From assembly GCF_002154725.1 (NCBI RefSeq), contig NZ_MTAW01000107.1:1-35539 (forward strand): DNA of 35,539 nt, in the 5' to 3' direction. Shown in pieces: positions 1 through 8,462 of the stretch. Numbering within the stretch: position 1 is the first letter of the stretch; each line of letters opens with the position of its first letter. A program made the translations under genes and the position numbers. The DNA comes from Nostoc sp. 106C (GTDB taxonomy: Bacteria; Cyanobacteriota; Cyanobacteriia; Cyanobacteriales; Nostocaceae). The notes under the pieces are model-generated. The model worked only from the letters and a program-made list of their open reading frames with translations. It was not told the DNA's origin and did no database searches.

Positions 1-9
1 CCACTGTAA

Positions 10-24
10 TGATTATCATTTTCA
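10..24. promoter_or_regulatory. Fur-box-like inverted repeat
   Basis: The 15 bases TGATTATCATTTTCA fit the 7-1-7 ferric-uptake-regulator pattern TGATAAT-N-ATTATCA at 12 of 14 scored positions. The site could control a gene to the left of the window. On the right there is only a remnant reading frame and the convergent mgtE. The regulated gene cannot be identified from this window. Confidence 0.45.
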
Positions 25-42
25 TTAGCTGTATATTTTATT

Positions 43-129
43 TCTTGGAAGTCCCTTACCTTTCGTCCTTTAGAGGAAACATTACGTGATGTGGTTGATT
101 GGTATCAAAAAACTGAAGTTATATCTTGA
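43..129 (+). pseudogene. 3' remnant of an NAD-dependent epimerase (extended SDR) gene
   Basis: One frame reads ...FRPLEETLRDVVDWYQKTE... and stops at TGA 127-129. The block FRPLEETLRDVVDWY is typical of the C-terminal helix of extended short-chain dehydrogenases of the epimerase/dihydroflavonol-reductase type. The same frame is closed by TGA at 10-12, and the residues just before the block do not look like an epimerase. No other frame restores an upstream domain within the window. I read it as a decayed tail, or a gene frameshifted near position 45. A chance match is possible because only about 20 residues carry the signal. Confidence 0.4.
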
Positions 130-176
130 ATTGGGAAGTAGGCAAGAGTCAATAAGCAATTGCCTTCTGCCTTTCT

Positions 177-1529
177 TCAAGTTGGTAAATGCAATACGTT
201 CAAAGCTACAGAAATTAATGAGAGGAAGGTGAGAAATCCAATTGTATCTAGCATTGTAGTTACTAACGGTCCGCTAACTAAAGCAGGATCTAGCTTCAGC
301 CGCTTTAAACCCATTGGTAGTAATGTCCCAAGAGTGACAGCCACAATAGTATTGCTTGCCATCACAGCTCCTGCAACTAACGCTACCCATCGCTCTTGAG
401 GCCTGGCCCAAATCAAGGAAAGCAGCATCATTGTCAGACATAAAGCTACCGCTGTGCCTATCCCAGCAAAAAGTTCTTTGCGGAGAATTTTCATAGTATC
501 TTTGGATGTCACCTCACCTACACCCAAACCCCGGATTGTTACTGTCAATGCCTGAATACCAACAGTACCACCAGTATTAGAAAAAATTGGCATAATGACA
601 GCTAAAACTGGGACTGCGGAAATCACAGATTGAAAAGGAGCGATCGCACTAGCGGCGCCAACATAAAGAGCCATAATTCCTAATAGCCACGGTAGCCGTT
701 TGCGAATGGTAACTCCAGGAGGAGACAAAGCTGCTTCATCACCACTCACACCCGCTAATTTTTGAATATCTTCTGTTGCTTCTTCTTCTAAAATATCAAT
801 TACATCATCAATCGTGACAATACCGACTAATCGATCTTCCCGGTCAACAACCGGAATAGCGATTAAGTCATAACGCTTCATAATTTGGGCGACTTCTTCT
901 TGAGGAGTTTCTGTTCTGACTTTGAGGACGCGATCGCTAGCAATATCTCTAATTAAAACATCAGGAAAGGTAAATAATAGCTGGCGCAGTGAAACCACCC
1001 TCACCAAAGTGCGGTTGTCGTCTGTGACGTAGGCATAGTAAATTGTCTCTTTATCTTCGTCCTGACGACGGATTTTACTTAGAGCTTCACCTACGGTCAA
1101 TCCTTCGCGCAACCGGACATATTCTGTAGTCATTACTCGCCCAGCAGTACCTTCGGGGTAGCCAAGAATTGTTGCTGTTGCTTGCCTTTGTTCTGGGCTT
1201 AATTCTTGTAATAATCTTTTGATTACACCTGCTGGTAATTCATCAAATAATTCTGCTCGTTCATCAGGACTCATTGCCTCTACAAGTTGTACTACTTGAA
1301 CATCATGAAGGGAATTTATGAGTTCTTCTTGTACTTCTGTAGGTAGATATTCAAAAACATCAATTGCCTGAGCTTTATTGAGCAGACGAAATGCGATCGC
1401 TCGTTGATTTGTCGGCAAGTTTGTAATGTATTCACCAACATCAACTGGTTGTAAATGATTTAAATTCCATTTGAGTTGGTTTAAGTCGGCAACTTCAACA
1501 ACAGAATTGCGCACATCTTGCATGAGCAT
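177..1529 (-). CDS. mgtE: Magnesium transporter MgtE
   Basis: Mg2+-gated magnesium channel of the inner membrane. The 450 residues match the family's usual length and order: a helical MgtE N-domain (about 20-130), a tandem CBS pair (about 135-255, ending in the acidic helix DDVIDILEEE), a connecting helix with the ATEDIQKLAG signature, and five membrane helices (about 280-447). The transmembrane Asp that lines the pore in this family is visible in TTMLDTIGF near residue 428. The start at 1529 is supported by GGAGG about 9 bases upstream; a second ATG lies two codons in. It ends close to the epimerase remnant on the opposite strand. The leader is short and I could not recognise an M-box, so control is probably at protein level through Mg2+ binding to the N and CBS domains, as known for the family. 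Confidence 0.95.
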   Translation of the reverse strand: MLMQDVRNSVVEVADLNQLKWNLNHLQPVDVGEYITNLPTNQRAIAFRLLNKAQAIDVFEYLPTEVQEELINSLHDVQVVQLVEAMSPDERAELFDELPAGVIKRLLQELSPEQRQATATILGYPEGTAGRVMTTEYVRLREGLTVGEALSKIRRQDEDKETIYYAYVTDDNRTLVRVVSLRQLLFTFPDVLIRDIASDRVLKVRTETPQEEVAQIMKRYDLIAIPVVDREDRLVGIVTIDDVIDILEEEATEDIQKLAGVSGDEAALSPPGVTIRKRLPWLLGIMALYVGAASAIAPFQSVISAVPVLAVIMPIFSNTGGTVGIQALTVTIRGLGVGEVTSKDTMKILRKELFAGIGTAVALCLTMMLLSLIWARPQERWVALVAGAVMASNTIVAVTLGTLLPMGLKRLKLDPALVSGPLVTTMLDTIGFLTFLSLISVALNVLHLPT

Positions 1530-2455
1530 AATACCTCCCTCCTATAGCCTCCCCCGCGCTGGAAGACTATCTCGCCAGATCAGAGGAGGATGATACTACC
1601 GTCTTGTGGACTATGGTCCATAAAATTCAACAATTCAATATCGATATCCAATCAGGCATCGCTAAGTCATATATACTAACCCGGAATGGTGTTATCCGAA
1701 TAGATGCAAAGTATGCAGTGTGTAGAATTTGTGGCATTCCGCACAAGTAACTAACTCATCGCCCTGATTTTTCGTTTAATTAAGAGTAGATTTTACTACT
1801 GCCACACACTGTGTCAAGCTAATAATGAAATTTATCAGTAAACTTTACACAGTCAAAATATTTACCAATATGGTAGTAGTCCTGAGGTTAGAAACGAAAT
1901 CAAGTATTTTGCGATCACATTTTAAATTAACAGCCTAATTTGGGCGTCACTGGTGTTGATTGTCTGACCTCGTGTATTCAAGATGTTACTCCCACGCCAT
2001 GAAGCAGTTATCAAGCTATTAATCTAATTAAAACTCATATTTCAGCCTCCATCTACTAATTTTATAGCAGTTTATCAATACACTGGGCTTGAGTATAGTT
2101 TTGGTAAAGTGAAGGCTATTGGATGATTTTTTTGATAATACAATATTCAGATAGCATTATACTGAAAATTTGTGCGGGATAAGCTCTTATATTTTAAGTA
2201 AAATTAGCAAATAATTTTTCTTTCTTTAGTATCTATTCTTAAGTATTCAAGCCTAAAATTAAACTCATTTGACAGCAAAGTATATCCTTTTAAGAAATAA
2301 AAAAGGATAGACATCTTGCCCAAGATAGAAATTACGCTATATGTAAGGATATTGTCTGCATATCGGGTTGAATTTATCCCGTAAATTTTTAGGTTAATTG
2401 CAAAGCTTTACTTCTGGATTCTAGAGTAAAAGATTGAACTTAACATCTCAATTTC
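1530..2455. other. Long AT-rich intergenic gap
   Basis: About 925 bases with no convincing reading frame or RNA gene. Visible structure is limited: a 9-bp perfect hairpin TATCCTTTT/AAAAGGATA at 2283-2309 followed by a smaller ATCTT/AAGAT hairpin at 2313-2326, and a 7-bp inverted pair CGGAATG/CATTCCG around 1682-1740. The region just upstream of mgtE presumably holds its promoter. The gap could be a decayed gene, but I cannot identify one. Confidence 0.5.
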
Positions 2456-2476
2456 CCTTCTGCCTTCTGCCTTCTA
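2456..2476. repeat. Heptameric short tandem repeat (CCTTCTG)3
   Basis: Three contiguous copies of CCTTCTG (the last ends in A) lie just past the stop of the hydrolase gene. This is the short tandemly repeated repetitive (STRR) class known in filamentous cyanobacteria. Confidence 0.8.
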
Positions 2477-2480
2477 CTTA

Positions 2481-3455
2481 TTAATTGCGATCGCTGTTTT
2501 CTAGAAGGCTCAAAATTGCAGTCAAAATCAACTCTGGTTGATCGATCCAAACAAAATGACCACTGCGATCGGCTTGAATTTGCACACAATTTGTCGATAA
2601 CTGGAGTATTTCACTGTGCATTTCCTCTCTTAAACGATTAGCTGCTCTCATAGGTAGAAATAGAGTCCAAGGTGAAGCATGGAAAAAAGTATTGGCTTTG
2701 ATACTAACTATAGGCAATGCACCAAAATGATTGGCTGACTGAACTTGACGGCTGCTAGTATCTAGATTTAAGATTTCCCGACTCATCGTAATCCAGTGTT
2801 TGGGACGACAGAAAGAACGCTTAACTGGTTTTAAAGTCTGTTTGGGAAATTTAACTAATTCGCGCTTGATAACTTCAAATGTACCAATCACTTTTAGCAA
2901 TCGCACAATACCAAGAATTGACCCTAAAAAGGACATCACGAAACCGGATAGAAAAAACAGTTTCAAGCATTGTAAATGGATGGGCATTTTCAACATGGCA
3001 GTTTCATGAAGTCCATCGGTAAGTACCATCCCGATGACTTTTTCGGGAAATTGCTTTGCATACAACCGCATGTTATAGCTACCGAAGGAATTTCCTACGA
3101 GAATATAGGGTGGTTCAATTCTGGCTTGTGTTAACAGATAATCTAATTCTGCAACTATCTGCTTACTAGTTCGGGGATAAGGACTATGATCGCTCCAACC
3201 ATATCCAGCGCGATCATATATGCAAACTCGTGTCAGCTTTGCTATCTCTGGAAGCAGTAAATAACCCTCAATACCGCCTAAACTGTGTTCCAAGATAACT
3301 GTCGGGCCCGACTCTCCAGCAGTGTGGAGGTGCAAATTATAGCCACCAACATCAATAAGTTTACCAGGTGGGAGATGACGATCTTCTATCAAGCTAGCGA
3401 TCGCCTGATAGCAAGTTGTAGCCAACAGTATCACACTGTTGATAGATGATAACAT
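2481..3455 (-). CDS. Alpha/beta-fold hydrolase
   Basis: Probable serine hydrolase of unknown substrate. Read from ATG 3455 the protein has 324 residues. An early Leu/Ile/Val-rich stretch could anchor it to the membrane. The nucleophile elbow is GNSFG (Ser near residue 123 of this start), the oxyanion region resembles EHSLGG, and the late catalytic His is in SGHFVWIDQPE. The substitute cap between strands 6 and 7 is hydrophobic and basic. An in-frame start 42 bases upstream (3497) exists but would overlap the preceding gene by 22 bases, so 3455, 20 bases beyond that gene's stop, is preferred. The two genes probably share a transcript. The fold is clear; substrate (ester, lipid or lactone) cannot be inferred. 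Confidence 0.8.
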   Translation of the reverse strand: MLSSINSVILLATTCYQAIASLIEDRHLPPGKLIDVGGYNLHLHTAGESGPTVILEHSLGGIEGYLLLPEIAKLTRVCIYDRAGYGWSDHSPYPRTSKQIVAELDYLLTQARIEPPYILVGNSFGSYNMRLYAKQFPEKVIGMVLTDGLHETAMLKMPIHLQCLKLFFLSGFVMSFLGSILGIVRLLKVIGTFEVIKRELVKFPKQTLKPVKRSFCRPKHWITMSREILNLDTSSRQVQSANHFGALPIVSIKANTFFHASPWTLFLPMRAANRLREEMHSEILQLSTNCVQIQADRSGHFVWIDQPELILTAILSLLENSDRN

Positions 3456-3475
3456 CTTGCAAATCTGAGTTTTTA

Positions 3476-4087
3476 CTAATTCTGAGACCAGCGCCAATTA
3501 TAGCGGTTCCATTCATAAATTCCTTGAATTTCATATTCAGCGCCGTTATTGAAGCGGACGACGCAATTACTAAAAGAATCACCACCATTGCTATATTCGT
3601 CAACTTGCAGCACTACACAAGAAAACCATTCTCGCTTACAAGGACCATCATCTTGTACCCATTCCCACATAGCGTTGGAAATTTCAATGCGATCGCCTAC
3701 TTTCAGTTTTAATGCATCCTCAAAATAAACATATTTATCAAAATGATATGACTGAAGGCGATTTAGCCATTGCAAACCGTAGCGTTCGCGGATAAATTGT
3801 ACTTCTCCAGAGTCAGAATCGTGCAGCCAATCATTGAGGAATTGGGCTTTCCAATTACCGTTGTCTTGTTCCTGTGTTTTGACGAACTGCAAAAATGCTG
3901 CCAACTCTTCTGGGGCCAACTCATCCAAAGGATTAACAATCTCTAACACCCCAAAGTTAGAATTAAGCGGAATTTGCTCTACCACTTGCAGTAATATCTG
4001 TTTCTGCATCTCAGTGAGAGGACAGCTGGCTACATCACAACTCTTAAAGGCTGCTTGCAAAGCTGCTTTAATCTCATCCGGAGTCAT
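3476..4087 (-). CDS. Conserved hypothetical protein, 203 aa
   Basis: A soluble acidic protein that I cannot assign to a named family. The N-terminal half is helical (residues 1-80). The C-terminal half is rich in aromatic residues and likely beta, with motifs such as LKVGDRIEISNAMWEW and a Tyr/Asn/Trp-rich end (IYEWNRYNWRW). No signal peptide or membrane segment is seen. It lies upstream of the alpha/beta hydrolase with a 20-base gap, suggesting co-transcription. It faces the divergent gene at 4308, so the 4088-4307 spacer should contain both promoters. Its codon use and length look like a real gene; the function is unknown. Confidence 0.7.
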   Translation of the reverse strand: MTPDEIKAALQAAFKSCDVASCPLTEMQKQILLQVVEQIPLNSNFGVLEIVNPLDELAPEELAAFLQFVKTQEQDNGNWKAQFLNDWLHDSDSGEVQFIRERYGLQWLNRLQSYHFDKYVYFEDALKLKVGDRIEISNAMWEWVQDDGPCKREWFSCVVLQVDEYSNGGDSFSNCVVRFNNGAEYEIQGIYEWNRYNWRWSQN

Positions 4088-4307
4088 ATGTTAATAGCAA
4101 GTTAAGGGTTATTTTCCCTAATTATTACAAAAGTTAAATGAAACTCTCCAATATCTTTGGTAATGAAATTCAGGTAAGCTGGGGTTAAAAACATTGCTGA
4201 AAATGCTTTAGGGCGTTTTCCGAAATGATATGTCGGTTGCTGAATTTAGTGATATATCTTGCCTCGGTATAAAGGTTACTTAGATTTCGTTGCCATTATT
4301 TTTAGAT

Positions 4308-4838
4308 ATGGAAAAGAAAAGCAGCATAACATCTTGGTTGAATTTTCTAGGATTGGCTAGGCCAAACTACTCTGTGCAACAGCGATTACTTGCACCTTTT
4401 AAGATTTTGGATTTCAGACCAATCAAGGTAATCTTTATTTCTTGTCTCATCAGTGTCTGTTTTTGGGTGTTTACTCCCCCTGCTGTAGCGCTGACACAAA
4501 TTAGACTATTTGATATTTCTTATAACGATTGTCCACCAGAACTTGCACAAGGTGCTGTGATCAGTAGCGGTTCTGCGGCTGCTAAATGTTTTATTGTGAC
4601 TGGCAAAGCTGAAAATGCTACTTATAAAACCGTCTACGATGCAGATATTTTCGGACGGATTTATGATGCCAACAACGACTCAGTGCTCCAAAACCGCACG
4701 CGTTTAGGTTCTATTGCCGAAATACCGCCAGGTATCAGTGATTTTGAATTGAGGATTTCTGTACCTGCAAATCAGCCAACCCCATTGAAGCTAAAGCAGT
4801 TTAAAGCTGCTGGGTTTAGCGGTCAGGTGCGTAAGTAA
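4308..4838 (+). CDS. Secreted or periplasmic hypothetical protein
   Basis: The 176-residue product has a basic N-terminus and then a hydrophobic stretch (about 41-56, VIFISCLISVCFWVF) followed by an AVA-type cleavage-like site, so it is probably exported. The signal sits unusually far from the start, so the true start may be an internal one. The mature part is small, beta-like and contains two cysteines (NDCPPE and AKCFIV) about 25 residues apart that could form a disulfide. An in-frame TTG 18 bases upstream (4290) is possible, but ATG 4308 is preferred. It is divergent from the gene at 4087 and converges on the YggT gene across a bidirectional hairpin. I do not recognise a function. Confidence 0.65.
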   Translation: MEKKSSITSWLNFLGLARPNYSVQQRLLAPFKILDFRPIKVIFISCLISVCFWVFTPPAVALTQIRLFDISYNDCPPELAQGAVISSGSAAAKCFIVTGKAENATYKTVYDADIFGRIYDANNDSVLQNRTRLGSIAEIPPGISDFELRISVPANQPTPLKLKQFKAAGFSGQVRK

Positions 4839-4864
4839 GTTTTTAACAGTTGGAATTATTAATA

Positions 4865-4889
4865 TTAGGGTGGAAATTGCCCACCCTAA
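4865..4889. terminator. Bidirectional hairpin between convergent genes
   Basis: A perfect 9-bp stem TTAGGGTGG/CCACCCTAA with a 7-base loop lies between the convergent stops at 4838 and 4914. The U-tracts are weak on both sides. Its core resembles a GGGTGG...CCACCC palindrome that recurs between cyanobacterial genes, so it may be a repeat serving as terminator. Confidence 0.55.
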
Positions 4890-4913
4890 CTAAATTTCCA
4901 TCGTGGCACAAGG

Positions 4914-5186
4914 TTAAAAAATAAATATCGCTTTCAGGGTCGGTAACAACCAGTCGCCAGCTAATTGCAGCACCAAGAAAGCTAATATGGGAGAGAAATC
5001 CATACCGCCCAGTGGAGGAATAATTGAGCGGAAAAGATTGAGATAAGGGTCGGTGATCTGGGCCAAAGCGGCAAATGGCTGACTATAAAAGTCAATATTG
5101 GGGAACCAGGTCAACAGAACCCGAACAATCAGCAAAACAGTATAAATTTGGATGAAAGTAGCCAGTGTGGTAATCAGTAAGTTCAT
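4914..5186 (-). CDS. YggT family membrane protein (Ycf19-like)
   Basis: A 90-residue integral membrane protein. Two hydrophobic segments (about 3-25 and 62-86) flank a conserved loop with LLTWFPNIDFYSQPFAALAQITDPYLNLFRSIIPPLGGMDFSPI, of which the TDPYLNLFR and PPLGGMDFSP motifs are diagnostic of YggT/Ycf19. The family is linked to thylakoid or cytoplasmic membrane organisation; its exact biochemical role is unsettled. The start is ATG 5186 with AGGAAA about 13 bases upstream. It follows the YtxH-like gene on the same strand with a 133-base spacer, so it may have its own promoter. Confidence 0.9.
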   Translation of the reverse strand: MNLLITTLATFIQIYTVLLIVRVLLTWFPNIDFYSQPFAALAQITDPYLNLFRSIIPPLGGMDFSPILAFLVLQLAGDWLLPTLKAIFIF

Positions 5187-5319
5187 AGATAGCTCGGTTT
5201 CCTGCTAAGTTGACAAACAAGGTCTTATCATAGATTTTAATTTAATCTAGGTCATGGCGTCTGCGGCTAGTTTTAGCATGTAGTACCACGCTTTAGCGCT
5301 TTCACCACGTTGTTAGTGT

Positions 5320-5673
5320 TTAAGAATCTTTAGTGAAAGAACGCTCATTTATGGCTTGCGGTGAACTGCCATTGACATTGCCTAGTTGCTTTCGGACATC
5401 GTCTATTGTGGCATTTAGCTGGGCAATTTTGTCTTCTAGCGATCGCCGTGCTGATTCCATCTCCATGCCTTCTGCTTCTGAGGCTTTCATCTGACGACGT
5501 TTCCCGCCTATTTTCCTAGCTTCATCTTGGTTATTCGTCAGTTCTGCATCGTCATCTGCCACTAATTCCGGATCTTGACGAGTAGCAATCAAGGCACCGA
5601 CAACGCCACCCACAACAGAGCCGAAAATTGCTCCGGCAAAAAATCCACCGACAAAACCATCACGCTGACTCAT
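5320..5673 (-). CDS. YtxH-like single-span membrane protein
   Basis: A 117-residue protein. A glycine/alanine-rich hydrophobic segment near the N-terminus (GGFFAGAIFGSVVGGVVGALIA) resembles the YtxH or gas-vesicle-like membrane anchor. It is followed by a charged middle and a predicted coiled coil (SLEDKIAQLNATIDDVRKQL). ATG 5673 with AAGGAT just upstream is preferred over a GTG four codons earlier. It lies between upp and the YggT gene, all on the minus strand. The function is unknown; a membrane-tethered scaffold or stress protein is only a guess. Confidence 0.7.
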   Translation of the reverse strand: MSQRDGFVGGFFAGAIFGSVVGGVVGALIATRQDPELVADDDAELTNNQDEARKIGGKRRQMKASEAEGMEMESARRSLEDKIAQLNATIDDVRKQLGNVNGSSPQAINERSFTKDS

Positions 5674-5757
5674 ATCCTTAACCACCTTGACGAAACTTTG
5701 GGACTTTTACACTTTTACACTAGTAAAATTATTTTCCTACCCTAGCTGCATAGTAGC

Positions 5758-6408
5758 TTAAGTCCCAAAGGTGCGATCGCCGGCATCTCCTAATCCCGGT
5801 ACAATATACCCTTGGTCGTTGACTATTTCATCAATGGTAGCGGTGTAAATAATTAAACCAGGATAAGCAGCACTCAGTTTTTGCAAAGCTGGGGGAGCCG
5901 CTACTACGCATACAATCCTCGTCAAAACTGGATCAACACCCCGTTGTGTCAATTCTGCCATTGCTGCCATCATTGACCCACCCGTAGCCAACATCGGATC
6001 AGTAATTAACACCCGCGTTTGGGGGTCAAATTTTTCTGGTAATTTGTTCAGATAACAAAATGGTTGGAGTGTTTCCTCATTGCGCACTAAGCCAAGGTGA
6101 TAAATCGAAGCCAAAGGTAGCAAAGTCTGTGCGCCTTCTAATAATCCTAATCCTGCCCGTAAAATCGGTACTACCGCCACAGGCACTTCTGGATTAATCA
6201 AAGTTGCTGGCGAAGAATCCAAAGGACTCTGCACAGTCGTCTCTTGTGTCGGTAACCATTCTCGTGCCGCTTCATAGGTCAGCCATCTGCCCAACTCCAC
6301 CATCGCACTACGAAATAATACTGAAGGTGTGGCTGCATCACGAGCAACTGCTAACCAGTGCTTGATTAAGGGATGGGGTGGAACATAAACACGCAGTTGT
6401 AGCGTCAT
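5758..6408 (-). CDS. upp: Uracil phosphoribosyltransferase
   Basis: Salvages uracil by converting uracil and PRPP to UMP and pyrophosphate in the cytoplasm. The 216 residues match the family. Visible are the early strand/loop ILRAGLGLLEGAQ, the PRPP-binding motif DPMLATGGSM (about 137-146), and the C-terminal uracil-binding segment IVPGLGDAGDRTFGT. ATG 6408 is chosen; an in-frame TTG two codons upstream is unlikely. It is first in a run of three minus-strand genes and is divergent from the small-RNA promoter and crtH on the other side. Confidence 0.95.
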   Translation of the reverse strand: MTLQLRVYVPPHPLIKHWLAVARDAATPSVLFRSAMVELGRWLTYEAAREWLPTQETTVQSPLDSSPATLINPEVPVAVVPILRAGLGLLEGAQTLLPLASIYHLGLVRNEETLQPFCYLNKLPEKFDPQTRVLITDPMLATGGSMMAAMAELTQRGVDPVLTRIVCVVAAPPALQKLSAAYPGLIIYTATIDEIVNDQGYIVPGLGDAGDRTFGT

Positions 6409-6530
6409 AGCCAAAAATAGGCGATTTTTAATTATATAAGAACTGAAACATTCATAATACTCTGTCCTGCCTACGACTGGCAGCTAAAATCATGACTTAT
6501 TAACTTATTGATAATAGTTAGCATTAATAG

Positions 6531-6559
6531 TTGACAGCAATTCTCAATCAAGGTTATAT
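6531..6559 (+). promoter_or_regulatory. Near-consensus sigma-70 promoter for the small-RNA candidate
   Basis: TTGACA at 6531-6536 is a perfect -35 box. A 17-base spacer leads to TTATAT at 6554-6559 (TATATT with 18 bases is equally usable). Transcription would start at about 6566. No coding frame begins within 300 bases downstream, and a terminator lies about 65 bases on, so the promoter appears to serve a short RNA. Confidence 0.7.
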
Positions 6560-6565
6560 TATTAT

Positions 6566-6636
6566 CCAGTGTTCTCCTCTCTTTAAGGATCGGCAGACGG
6601 GATTAGCCGCAGTAGCAGGCTCGTCCCTCTTTTTTT
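6566..6636 (+). ncRNA. Predicted small RNA of about 70 nt
   Basis: Bounded by the strong promoter at 6531-6559 and a hairpin with U-tract at 6599-6636. The 5' part is pyrimidine-rich and mostly unpaired, with UCUCCUCUC, which is complementary to Shine-Dalgarno sequences. That is a common design in trans-acting sRNAs and is conceptually like Yfr1, though Yfr1's conserved ACUCCUCACACC is absent. I cannot match it to a named cyanobacterial sRNA family. Divergent from upp and about 320 bases upstream of crtH. Confidence 0.6.
6599..6636 (+). terminator. Intrinsic terminator of the small-RNA candidate
   Basis: Stem GGGA-tt-AGCC paired with GGCT-cg-TCCC. The loop contains a further GC/GC pair, and the hairpin is followed by TCTTTTTTT (seven consecutive T at 6630-6636). 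It is the best Rho-independent terminator in the window. Confidence 0.75.
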
Positions 6637-6959
6637 GAGATAGAAACCAAGAAATTCAAAATTTATAGGGAACAGGAAAAAAGATAGGTCTTCTTCTTAA
6701 ACTCAAATAGGAATCCTATAGTCAATTAAATTTTGATAGGTATTTTAGCTGTTGAATATATCTGAACCGAACAGATGAAATCGGTTACGTATTATATTTT
6801 GTAATAAAAGTAATATACGCTACAATTTTTTAGAAAATCTGATGTGGCTCCTGAGTATCTGCTGATAATCTTTGAATTTGCTCAGTAGAAGTTGTCAGGT
6901 TGCTACCAAAGATTAAGTTTTTCCATTTTGCAGTTTAAATTTTGAATTTTAGATTTTTT
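6637..6959. other. Intergenic leader of crtH
   Basis: About 320 AT-rich bases between the small-RNA terminator and crtH. No reading frame is convincing. It must contain the crtH promoter, but I cannot choose one confidently among several AT-rich hexamers. A TTG in frame at 6942 is not needed as a start. Confidence 0.4.
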
Positions 6960-8462
6960 ATGACTTCTAGTTCCTTATTTGATGTAATTGTCATTGGCTC
7001 TGGGATTGGTGGATTGGTGACAGCAACCCAGCTAGCAGCAAAGGGAGCTAAAGTGCTAGTACTAGAAAGTTATTTGATACCAGGTGGTAGTGCGGGTTAT
7101 TTTGAACGACAGGGCTATCGCTTTGATGTGGGAGCTTCAATGATTTTTGGTATGGGGCATAATGGCACCACAAATTTACTCACCCGCGCCCTTGATGCTG
7201 TGAATGTCAGCCTCAAAACAATTGCCGATCCGGTGCAGATTCACTACCATCTACCCGACAATTTAGATTTGAAAGTTGATCGGGTTTATGAAAATTTTTT
7301 GCAAAATCTTACTGCTTATTTTCGTCATGAACAACAGGGGATTCGTCGTTTTTATGATGAATGCTGGCAAGTTTTTAATTGCTTGAACAGCATGGATTTG
7401 CTGTCACTCGAAGAACCTCGGTATTTAATGCGGGCATTTTTTCAACATCCTTTAGCTTGTCTTGGTTTAGCCAAGTATTTACCGCAAAATGTTGGAGATG
7501 TGGCGCGGCGCTACATCAAAGATCCTCAGTTATTGAAATTTATTGATATGGAATGCTATTGCTGGTCGGTAGTTCCAGCTAACATGACACCAATGATTAA
7601 TGCTGGCATGGTTTTTTCTGATAGGCATTATGGCGGAGTTAATTACCCAAAAGGCGGAGTAGGAAGAATTGCTCAAACATTGGTAGCGGGTTTAGAAAAG
7701 GCTGGGGGTAAAATTCAGTATCAAGCCAGAGTGACAAAAATCATTACTGAACGCGGAAAAGCTGTAGGTGTGCAACTAGCTAATGGTCAAGTCTATCGGG
7801 GTAAACGCATAGTTTCTAACGCTACACGCTGGGATACTTTTAAAAAATTATTACCTGTAGAGTCAATGCCATCTAATGAGAAAAAATGGCAACAAAATTA
7901 TGAAAAATCACCCGGTTTTTTGAGTTTGCACATGGGTGTTGAAAAGTCAGTTTTACCTCAGGGTACAGAGTGCCATCATATATTGCTCGAAGATTGGCAG
8001 CAAATGACAGCAGCACAAGGTACAGTGTTTGTTTCGATTCCCACTTTGCTTGATCCAGATTTAGCTCCTGCGGGATATCACATCATTCATGCTTTTACAC
8101 CTGATTGGATAGATAATTGGCAAGGAATGAGCGAGAGTGAGTATGAAGCAAGCAAGGAAGCAGCAGCATGGCGAATTATTGACCGATTAGAGCAGATTTT
8201 TCCAGGTTTAGATGCGGGATTGGATTACTTGGAGGTAGGAACACCCCGCACCCATCGCCGCTTTTTGGGACGAGAAGATGGCACTTACGGGCCAATTCCC
8301 CGACGCAAGTTACGCGGGTTGTTGGGGATGCCATTTAATCGCACGGCAATTCCGGGATTGTACTGTGTAGGCGATAGTACCTTTCCTGGTCAAGGGTTAA
8401 ATGCAGTAGCATTTTCCGGCTTTGCCTGTGCCCATAGAATTGCCGTAGATTTGGGATTGTAA
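6960..8462 (+). CDS. crtH: Carotene (prolycopene) cis-trans isomerase CrtH
   Basis: Converts poly-cis lycopene (prolycopene) to all-trans lycopene in the cyanobacterial/plant-type carotenoid pathway; acts at membranes with FAD. The 500 residues from ATG 6960 fit the CrtISO family. Visible are the dinucleotide-binding motif IGSGIGGLVTATQLA near residues 12-26, the following GSAGYFERQGYRFDVGASM block, and the C-terminal FAD-binding signature GLYCVGDSTFPGQGLNAVAFSG. It is closer to CRTISO than to the bacterial desaturase CrtI because of the FLGREDGTYGPIPRRKLRG segment. It appears to be a single-gene unit. Confidence 0.93.
   Translation: MTSSSLFDVIVIGSGIGGLVTATQLAAKGAKVLVLESYLIPGGSAGYFERQGYRFDVGASMIFGMGHNGTTNLLTRALDAVNVSLKTIADPVQIHYHLPDNLDLKVDRVYENFLQNLTAYFRHEQQGIRRFYDECWQVFNCLNSMDLLSLEEPRYLMRAFFQHPLACLGLAKYLPQNVGDVARRYIKDPQLLKFIDMECYCWSVVPANMTPMINAGMVFSDRHYGGVNYPKGGVGRIAQTLVAGLEKAGGKIQYQARVTKIITERGKAVGVQLANGQVYRGKRIVSNATRWDTFKKLLPVESMPSNEKKWQQNYEKSPGFLSLHMGVEKSVLPQGTECHHILLEDWQQMTAAQGTVFVSIPTLLDPDLAPAGYHIIHAFTPDWIDNWQGMSESEYEASKEAAAWRIIDRLEQIFPGLDAGLDYLEVGTPRTHRRFLGREDGTYGPIPRRKLRGLLGMPFNRTAIPGLYCVGDSTFPGQGLNAVAFSGFACAHRIAVDLGL

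Noticed and set aside
1530-1620. Possible Mg2+ riboswitch (M-box) in the mgtE leader
   Set aside because: A GGGGAGGCTATAGGAGG string slightly recalls the M-box start, but the leader is short and no further conserved elements could be found.
6566-6636. Assignment of the small RNA to Yfr1
   Set aside because: The invariant ACUCCUCACACC motif and 5' stem-loop of Yfr1 are absent; only a general CU-rich segment is shared.
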